A stretch of DNA of 64,000 bases from NCBI RefSeq assembly GCF_000783395.1, contig NZ_JSFK01000032.1, forward strand, positions 1 through 64,000, given 5' to 3'. The position numbers were made by a program, and so were the translations under genes. A model generated the notes under the pieces. It was given only the letters and a program-made list of their open reading frames with translations. It did not search any database and had not been told where the DNA came from. This document shows, one piece after another, positions 36,205-44,500 of the stretch (positions within the stretch are counted from its first letter, which is position 1; the number at the start of each line of letters is the position of its first letter). This stretch comes from Pseudomonas chlororaphis (GTDB lineage Bacteria > Pseudomonadota > Gammaproteobacteria > Pseudomonadales > Pseudomonadaceae).

Positions 36205-36654
36205 GTGAAGCGCAAAAGCCTGCAGGGCAATGCCTGCCCGGTCGCCCGAACGTTGGATCTGATCGGCGACTGGTGGTCGTTGCTGATCATTCGTGACGCC
36301 CTGGATGGCATTCGGCGTTTCAATGATTTTCAGAAGAATCTCGATATAGCCAAGAACATGCTCAGCGCCCGGCTCAAGGCACTGGTGGAGCAGGGGATCC
36401 TGGAAACCTTCCCGGCCGCCGATGGCGGTGCCTATAAGGAATACCTGCTGACCGAGCGTGGCAAAGCTTTGCAAACCGTGATCGTCGCGCTGTCGCAGTG
36501 GGGCGGTGAATTCATGTATGCGCCGGGCGAGCCGGGCTCGGTGATGGTCGACGCGAAAAATCGACAACCGATACGCAAACTGGTGTTGACGTCGGCCGAT
36601 GGTCGCGCACTGGCACCGGAGGACGTCGCGACGCGATTGGCTGTTGAGCACTGA
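36205..36654 (+). CDS. HxlR-family transcriptional regulator
   Basis: A winged-helix regulator of the HxlR family, 149 residues if begun at GTG 36205 (then KRKSLQGNACPVART), with GGGAG 11 bases ahead; the open frame goes back to ATG 36130. The family core 'CPVARTLDLIGDWWSLLIIRDAL' is at the N-terminus, and 'NMLSARLKALVEQGILE' forms the recognition helix and wing. The conserved Cys near residue 11 could be a redox or electrophile sensor, as in other HxlR/YodB proteins. Divergent from the alpha/beta hydrolase. Confidence 0.88.
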   Translation: MKRKSLQGNACPVARTLDLIGDWWSLLIIRDALDGIRRFNDFQKNLDIAKNMLSARLKALVEQGILETFPAADGGAYKEYLLTERGKALQTVIVALSQWGGEFMYAPGEPGSVMVDAKNRQPIRKLVLTSADGRALAPEDVATRLAVEH

Positions 36655-36845
36655 AGGGCAATGCTGTTTCAACTGAGTCACCCGCTCACGCATGGGGGCG
36701 AGTCTTGCTGAATTTCCACGCGCTTTTTTGTACATCTTTCGTTACAAGCCCGACAAAAGGTCGAAACGATTGTTTGACGCCAAAATGATGGCCATCTAAT
36801 ATCGCGCCATTATTTTGATGTTACTTTCGTATCGAGGGATCGAAC

Positions 36846-38552
36846 ATGTCCTCACCCGCCCTCGTGGCGAGGTTGTGCCTGGCTTTGCTATGCCTTTCTC
36901 CGCTTCAGATCGCCGTTGCTGCCCCCACACCGGGTGACACCGACCTTATCCGTGACCGCCAGAATCGCCTGCTCGAAGAGCAGCAGCGGCGTCTCGAAGA
37001 ACTCAAGGATCTGCCCGGCAAGGACGTCAAGCCTGCGCAACCGGCTGCCCCCACCGATACCCGTTGTTTCCCGATCAAAGACATCCAGCTCAAGGGTGCC
37101 GACAGCCTGTCGGACAGCGAAAAAAACCGTCTGCTCAAGCCCTATATCGGTGAATGCCTTGGCGTGCCGCAGCTCAACGAGCTGCTCAAAGTCATCACCG
37201 ATCACTACATCGAGAAAGGCCTGGTCACTAGCCGCGCCTACTTGCCGCAGCAGGATCTGTCCAGCGGGCATCTGCAAGTGCTGGTGGTCGAAGGCAAGCT
37301 CGAAGGCATGAAGGGCGCGGAAAACAGCCGGCTCTCGGAGCGTGAACTGGCCATGGCCTTTCCCGGCAAAACCGGTGACCTGGTCAACCTGCGCGAGATC
37401 GAGCAAATGGTCGATCAGCTCAACCGCCTGCCATCCAATCAGGCAAAAATGGAGCTCGCGCCCGGCCAGAACGTCGGCGGCAGCGAAGTGCGGGTCACCA
37501 ACACCCCGCAAAAGCCATGGCGAGTCGGGCTGTCACGCAACAACGACGGCCAGCGCAGCACAGGCGAGCAGCAATGGGGCACCACGTTTGACTGGGACAG
37601 CCCGCTAGGCCTGGCCGATCAGTTGAGCCTGCGCGGTGGTCACGATGCGATGACCGATCATCAGCACACCTCGCGTAACGCCATGCTCAATTACAGCTTG
37701 CCGTGGGGCTGGTGGACGTTCAGCTACACCTACAGCCAGAGCGAATACCGCTCGCAAATTGCCGCCAACCTCTACAACTTCAAGCAGACCGGCGACAGCG
37801 AAAACCATCAGTTGCGCGCCGAACGAGTGATCCACCGCGACGCCGTCAGCAAGACCTCGCTCAGCGCTGGCCTGTCGTACCTGCGCACCAACAACTTCAT
37901 CGAGGACAGCAAACTCAAACTGAGCAGCAACCGCATCAGCGAAGCGCAGTTCGGCTTCAACCACGGTCGTCGCGTCGGCAGTGCCTTCGTCAACTTTGAC
38001 GCCGGCATGCAGGAAGGCATCGGCGCATTCGACGCACAGGGCAGTCATGATCCGGGCCCGGGCGAGCCGAATGCGCGCTACCGCAAATACACCGCCACCC
38101 TGAGCTATTTGCAGCCATTCAAACTCTGGGGCGAGTCGTTCAGTTTCAGCAGCCTGATGACCGGCCAGCGCAGTGAAGACGTGCTGTTCAGCCCGCAACG
38201 CACCAGCCTTGGCGGCTCGTCGTCGATTCGTGGTTACAAGGATCAATCACTGTCCGGTGACAGCGGTGGTTACTGGCGCAATGACCTGCGCTGGACGCGT
38301 CCGGTGACCATCGAATGGCTGCAACCGGTGTTCTCCGAATACGGCACCAGCCTCGGTTACGACCAGGGTGTGATCCAGAACGGTCGCTACAACGGCGATC
38401 AGCACGGGCGCATGTCGAGCAATTCGCTGGACCTGTTTGCCCGTGGCAAATACCTGTCCGCCGGGGTGACGTTTGCCCATTCCCTGGAACGCCCGGATGC
38501 GCTGACCGAGCGTGAAGCACCGATCTACTTCCGCCTGGATTTCTTCCTCTAA
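36846..38552 (+). CDS. cdiB: TpsB outer-membrane transporter (CdiB/ShlB/FhaC family)
   Basis: Two-partner secretion pore of 568 residues that exports the CdiA-type protein encoded next to it. A signal peptide covers residues 1-25 ('VAA' site), followed by a charged helix ('LLEEQQRRLEELKD'), POTRA domains from about residue 70 to 230, and a C-terminal beta-barrel. Conserved motif 6 of the family is visible as 'GGSSSIRGY' near residue 459, and the chain ends in Phe-Leu as outer-membrane proteins do. GAGGGAT lies seven bases before the ATG. The exoprotein gene starts 24 bases downstream, in the same operon. The symbol reflects the CDI reading of the locus; shlB/fhaC/hxuB names are equivalent. 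Confidence 0.92.
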   Translation: MSSPALVARLCLALLCLSPLQIAVAAPTPGDTDLIRDRQNRLLEEQQRRLEELKDLPGKDVKPAQPAAPTDTRCFPIKDIQLKGADSLSDSEKNRLLKPYIGECLGVPQLNELLKVITDHYIEKGLVTSRAYLPQQDLSSGHLQVLVVEGKLEGMKGAENSRLSERELAMAFPGKTGDLVNLREIEQMVDQLNRLPSNQAKMELAPGQNVGGSEVRVTNTPQKPWRVGLSRNNDGQRSTGEQQWGTTFDWDSPLGLADQLSLRGGHDAMTDHQHTSRNAMLNYSLPWGWWTFSYTYSQSEYRSQIAANLYNFKQTGDSENHQLRAERVIHRDAVSKTSLSAGLSYLRTNNFIEDSKLKLSSNRISEAQFGFNHGRRVGSAFVNFDAGMQEGIGAFDAQGSHDPGPGEPNARYRKYTATLSYLQPFKLWGESFSFSSLMTGQRSEDVLFSPQRTSLGGSSSIRGYKDQSLSGDSGGYWRNDLRWTRPVTIEWLQPVFSEYGTSLGYDQGVIQNGRYNGDQHGRMSSNSLDLFARGKYLSAGVTFAHSLERPDALTEREAPIYFRLDFFL

Positions 38553-38576
38553 TACCGCCCGCCCCGAGATTCTGAA

Positions 38577-41500
38577 ATGGACATCCTTCAACCGGCCTTT
38601 CTGGCCGGTCAGCCTGCTGCTGCCGAAAAAAACCGCGAACACTTCTTGGGTATGCCGAAACGCGGGCTGGCGTTTCTCTTGGCGAACGTCATGTTCTGGC
38701 AACCGATGTGGGCGCAGGCCGACGGCATCGTGGTGGCCAACCCGAACACATCGCTGGACCGCGCCGGCAACGGCGTGCCGATCATCAATATCGCCACACC
38801 CAATGCCAGCGGGCTGTCGCATAACCAGTTTCACGACTACAACGTCGGTGCGCAGGGCGTAATCCTCAACAACGTCACGGCACGCACTGAGCAGTCGCAA
38901 CTGGGCGGGATCATTCTCGGTAACCCGAACCTGCGCGGTGCGGCGGCACAAACCATCCTCAACGAAGTCAACGGCGGCAGCCCGAGTCAGCTGCGCGGTT
39001 ATACCGAAGTGGCGGGGCAATCAGCGCGAGTGATCGTCGCCAACCCTTACGGCATCACCTGCAACGGTTGCGGGTTTATCAACTCGCCACGGGTGACGTT
39101 GACCACCGGTAAACCGGTGCTCGACGACGGTCGGCTCGATCACTTTCAGGTTGATCAGGGCAGTGTTGCCATCGATGGCGTCGGTCTCGATGCGAGCAAT
39201 GTCGACAGCTTTGAAATCATCACCCGCAGTGCGCAGATCAACGCGCAGATTCACGCCAAACGCCTGAACATCACCACCGGGCGCAACGACGTCAACGCCG
39301 ATACCCTCAACGCCACCGCGCGCGCCGATGATGGCAGCGCCAAACCGCAGCTGGCCATCGACTCGTCAGCGCTCGGCGGCATGTATGCCGGTGCGATCAA
39401 ACTGGTCGGTACCGAGGCGGGTGTCGGCGTGAAACTGGCAGGTGAACTGGCGGCCAGCGCCGGTGATATTCAAATCGACGCCAATGGTCAGTTGAGCATG
39501 GCCAAAGCTACCGCCAGCGGCGCCGTCGACATCAAGGCGAAAAGTCTTGATGCCCAAGGACCCGTTTATGCCGGCACGCAACTGACGGTGCAGACTGCTG
39601 AGCAGTTGGTCAACCACCAGAGCCTTGCCGCCCGCGATAGCGTGCACTTGACCAGCGGCGGCAGGTTAACCAACAACGGGGTGATCGAAGCCGGGGTAAA
39701 TGCCGACAACGGTCGTAATACCAACGGCGATCTGTCTATCAACAGCGATGCCTTGAGCAATAGCGGCAGTGTGTTGGCCAGCCGTTCTCTGAACATTACC
39801 GCTGCTGGTGTGCTCGATAACCAGAACGGCATCATCCAGGCACAGAACGTTACTTTGAGCGTGGCTCGGCTGGTCAACCAAGGCCTCAATGCACGCATTT
39901 ATGGGGAAACCGCTCTTGTTTTTAGCGCCCCGGCGGTCGTCAATCTTGACGGCCTGATCCGCTTTGCCGATGGGCAGGCGGCGACGCTGTCGGTCGACAG
40001 TCTCGACAACCGCCAGGGCCGTATCGAACTGGCCGGTGGCAGTCTAAAACTTAATGCCCGCGAGCTGCAGAACGCCGATGGCAAAATCATTGCCGGGCAC
40101 TTGGATCTCGATGCTCAACAGCTCGACAACAGCCGAGGCCTGATTGGCTCGAGCCAGAGCGACGCTAATGTTGTCGCTCGTGAACGCCTGGATAACAGCA
40201 AAGGCAATATTCAGGCGAAAACCACGTTGGCAGTGTCCGGAGGCGAATTGCTCAATCGGGGCGGTACGCTGGCGGCTGACCAAATCAAGGTCACGGCGGC
40301 GCGGCTCGATAACAGCACCAAGGGTGTGATCAGTGCTGAAAACGGCGCTGCCGAGCTGGCGTTGGCGCAGGATCTGGATAACCACGATGGCAAGGTACAG
40401 GCCTCGACTCACCTGAAGGTCGCCGCCCAAAGCATCAACAACCGCAAGGGCAGTCTCACGGGTAAAACCCTTGAGGTGACCAGCCGCGGCGCGCTCGACA
40501 ATACTCAGGGAGCGATTTCGTCCGCTGACACTGTGATCACCAGCGCAGACATGGACAACAGCCAGGGTCTGATTCAAGGCAACGATCGCCTCAAACTGAC
40601 CGCACAGGATTTGGAAAACTCGGGTGGCAAGCTGCTGGGCGGTGTGCTCGACGCAAGTCTGACCAATCTCACAGGCAACAACGACGGCACCATTAGCGCA
40701 GAAAACGGCAAGCTTTCGCTGACGGTTCAGCAGCACCTGAACAACGCCTTGGGCCGGTTGCAGTCCACCCTGAGTGACGTGGACATTTACACCGGTTCGT
40801 TCGATAACCGGGGTGGTGTTGTCGGTGCACAGCAGTTGTTGGTGATGGCCAAGGAAGGACATGTCGACAACCGTGGCGGGCGCATGATCAGTGATGGTCT
40901 GAACCTGCACGCCGGCAGCCTTGATAACAGTGACAACGGGCTGTTGGCTGCGGGTGATGACGGGGCTCGGCTGATCCTCAAACAGACGGCTCCCGGCCAG
41001 TCACGACTGCTCAACAACAATGGCCGTATCCAGAGTGATGCCGGTCTGCACATCGAAAGCGATGTCGTCGACAACAGCGCTGGCGTCCTGCTTGGCAAAA
41101 CCATCGATGTGACCGCCACCCAACTGAGCAACAACGATAAGGGTGGCATCGTCGGCAATGGCGGCGATGTTGCCGTGACCATCACCGGTGTCTTCAGCAA
41201 CGTGACCGGTGTGGTTGATGCCGGTGATCAAGGCTTGCTGCTCGAGCAATTCACTGCGCTGGACAATCGCGGCGGAACCCTGCGCGGGAAGCGTCTGGAC
41301 ATCACCGGCACCACGATAAACAACAACGATGCCGGCCAGATCCTCGCCGGTAGTGGCGGCCTGGAGATCACTGGCAAGACCCTCATGAACCAGCAGGGTG
41401 TGATCCTTGCCAACGGCAGTCACGCGGAACTGGCACTCGGTAGCGGCACCTTGCAGAACCAGGGAGGAACGCTGCAAGCCGACTCGCTGGAGATCACCAG

Positions 41501-44500
41501 CGCCGACCTCGATAACAGTGCAGTCAACGGTAAGGCCGGTTTGATCTCCAGTCTGATCGATGACCTGACACTGACGGTAACGCGCCTGACCAACCGTGCC
41601 GGCAAGCTGTTCGGCAAAGATCAACTGATCTTCAACGGCACCAGTCTGGACAACACCGGCGGCGAGATCAGTGGCAATCAACTGGGCCTCGACGCAGTCG
41701 GGCAGATTCTTAATCAGGGCGGCCTGATCGAGTCGGCGACCAGCCTGAAACTCACCGCCGGCGGATTGGATAACAGCGCCAGTGGCCAGATCCGTGCACT
41801 CGGTGGTACCTCCAGTCAGATCAAACTGAGCGGCAACCTCAACAACCAGAGCGGCGTGATCGAAATCGGCAGCCAGGATCTGGTGCTGTCTGGTGCTCAA
41901 CTCAACAACCTCAGCGGCAGTGTGCGCCACGCTGCGCAGGGCTTGTTCGATCTGGACCTGACTAATCTGACCGGCACGCAAGGCAGCCTCACGGGTCTGG
42001 GCAAAGGCTTGTGGGATGTCGGCTCGGTCAACGGCGTCGGTACCTGGCAACTCAACGGCGGCCTGACCTACACCAGCGCGCAGGATCTGAGCCTCAACGC
42101 CGGCGACCGCATCGCCAGTGCTTCGACGCTGAACCTCAATGTCGCCAACCTGAGCAACGCCGGGCAACTGGCCAGTGATGGTGATCTGACGCTGAACCTT
42201 GGCGGCAATCTGCTCAACAGCGGTCGCGTGTCGGCTCAGCAGAAACTGACCATCAACGCCAACGACGTGATTCAACAGGACGGCCGGCTGGTCAGCGGTG
42301 GCGATACCGCGATGACCTTGCGCGGCACGCTGGACAACCTCGGCCGCCTCATCGCCAACCAGAACCTGACGGTGACCGCTGCCCAGATCAACAACAAAGG
42401 CACTCTGGGTGCTCAGGGCAATCTCGAATTCAACGTTACCAACGGCATCTCCAACAGTGCCGATACGCTGCTGTTCAGCGGCGGCACAATGAAGCTGCAC
42501 AGCAACAGCCTGAACAACTATTACGGCGATATTTACAGCCGTGGCAATCTGTCGTTCGACGCTGCGGGCGGTGGTCGTGCAGCAGTATTCAGCAACTTGT
42601 CGGGGACGATTGAGGGCGAGGGGGATATCGACATCAATGCGGTGTCGGTGGAGAACGCCAAGTCGGTTTTCGAAATGACGCAGGGCGGCAGTTCCGGCTC
42701 CATCAGATGGATTTGCGGGCAGCACTGCGGTGGCCACGATGGCTGGAAAAAAGGCACGATCATCATTGATCGGACCTATAACGATATGGTCCTCAAAGAC
42801 TCGACTGCATCGCGCTTCGTCGCCGGCAAAAACCTGACGATTCATGCCAGCGGCGTCGAAAACCGCTACAGCATGATGGCAGCCAACGGCAATCTCACGG
42901 TAACGGCCGACCGCTTGTTAAACCTAGGCGCGGAATCGCGCTCTGGCGCTTCGACAGAAACCATCGGCACGCCAGGCAGGATCGACAATAGCTTGTGGGA
43001 TCGGATGGAGTTCGTCGAAGTCCCGGCGTTCAACGCGCAGACACAGCAGGGGAATTTCGATGAGGCACGCTTCAACGAGTTGGTCGAGGTTACCAATGAC
43101 AGTCGCTTCTCTCACCCTGAGAACGTAAAAATAAACTGGTCTCCCAATGGCAACACCTTGTATCCAGCCACGCTTCAGGCGGGAGGAACGGTAAGCCTTA
43201 ACGTCACCGACTCCATCCAGAACGGCAAGCTCTACAACAATACCTACGATCAACTCAGCGGAAATCTGGACAGCGAAAAAGCCACCGGTGTGGGTGTCGT
43301 CGACATCAATCTGGGCAAACGCAGCAGCGCCGCCAGCGTTCAGGTCGCCAAGGACGTCACTCGCATCGAAAAGGTGGATGCGGATGGCGTGAAGCAGATC
43401 AGCTTCGTCCCGGTTGATTTCCGCGGGGTGCCGTTTGCTGCCGTAGATCCCACCGCGTCTTCGACTTTCAGGCTTCCGAAAGGCCCGTACGGCATGTTCG
43501 TGCAGAGCCAGAATCCACAAAGTCGGTATCTGATCGAAACAAACCCGGAGCTCACCCAGACCGCGCTATTCATGAGTTCCGACTACCTGCTCGGCAAACT
43601 CGATTTCAGCGCCGATGAAGCCGCACGCCGCCTCGGCGACGGCCGCTATGAATCGCGTTTGATCAGCGATGCCGTGTTGGCCCAGACCGGCCAGCGCTTT
43701 CTGGCCGGCGGCTTGAACAACGATTACGAGCAATTCCGTTACCTGATGGATAACGCGCTCGCCAGCAAGAACGAACTGAACCTGGCGGTCGGCGTCAGCC
43801 TGACCTCCGCGCAGGTTGCCGCACTGACCCACGACATCGTCTGGATGGAAGAACGTGTCGTCGACGGTCAGAAAGTACTCGTGCCAGTGCTTTATCTGGC
43901 TCAGGCCGAATCCCGTAACGTGCGAGGCGGTAGCCTGATTCAGGGGCGTGATCTGGAAATGATCACCGGCAACGACCTGGTCAACGTCGGCACTTTGCGT
44001 GCCACCAACAACCTTTCAGCTGACGTTAAAGGCAGCCTTTATAACGGTGGCCTTGCCGAGGCCAACGAACGCCTGAGCGTGATGGCCACCGACAGCATCC
44101 GCAATGCGCTGGCCGGTGATATTCGCGGTAATCAGGTCAGCCTGAGCACCCTCAAGGGTGACATTGTCAACGACCGAACCGCTGTGACTTACAGCCCAGG
44201 GCAGGGGTTGCTCACTTCAACTGACGACGGCGGCAGCGTTAGCGCCCGCGATACGCTGAGCATCAAGTCCGGCCGTGACTTGACCAACTCCGGCACGATC
44301 ACCAGCGGCGCCGATGCAAACTTGAGCGCGACTCGCGACATCAATTTGCTGGCGGTCCAGGACGTCAACGAGATCCACAAAATCGAGAACGGCGGGCATC
44401 GCTCAACCGTCACCACAACGGTGGAAAATCTAGCGTCCAGCGTGAAGAGCGGCGGCAACCTGAAGCTTGATGCCGGTCGTGACATCAACGTCGTCGCCAG

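Noticed and set aside
41001..42845. A 614-residue open frame on the minus strand inside cdiA
   Set aside because: It is the shadow of the repeat-rich hemagglutinin region; composition mirrors the repeats and there is no promoter or ribosome binding site.
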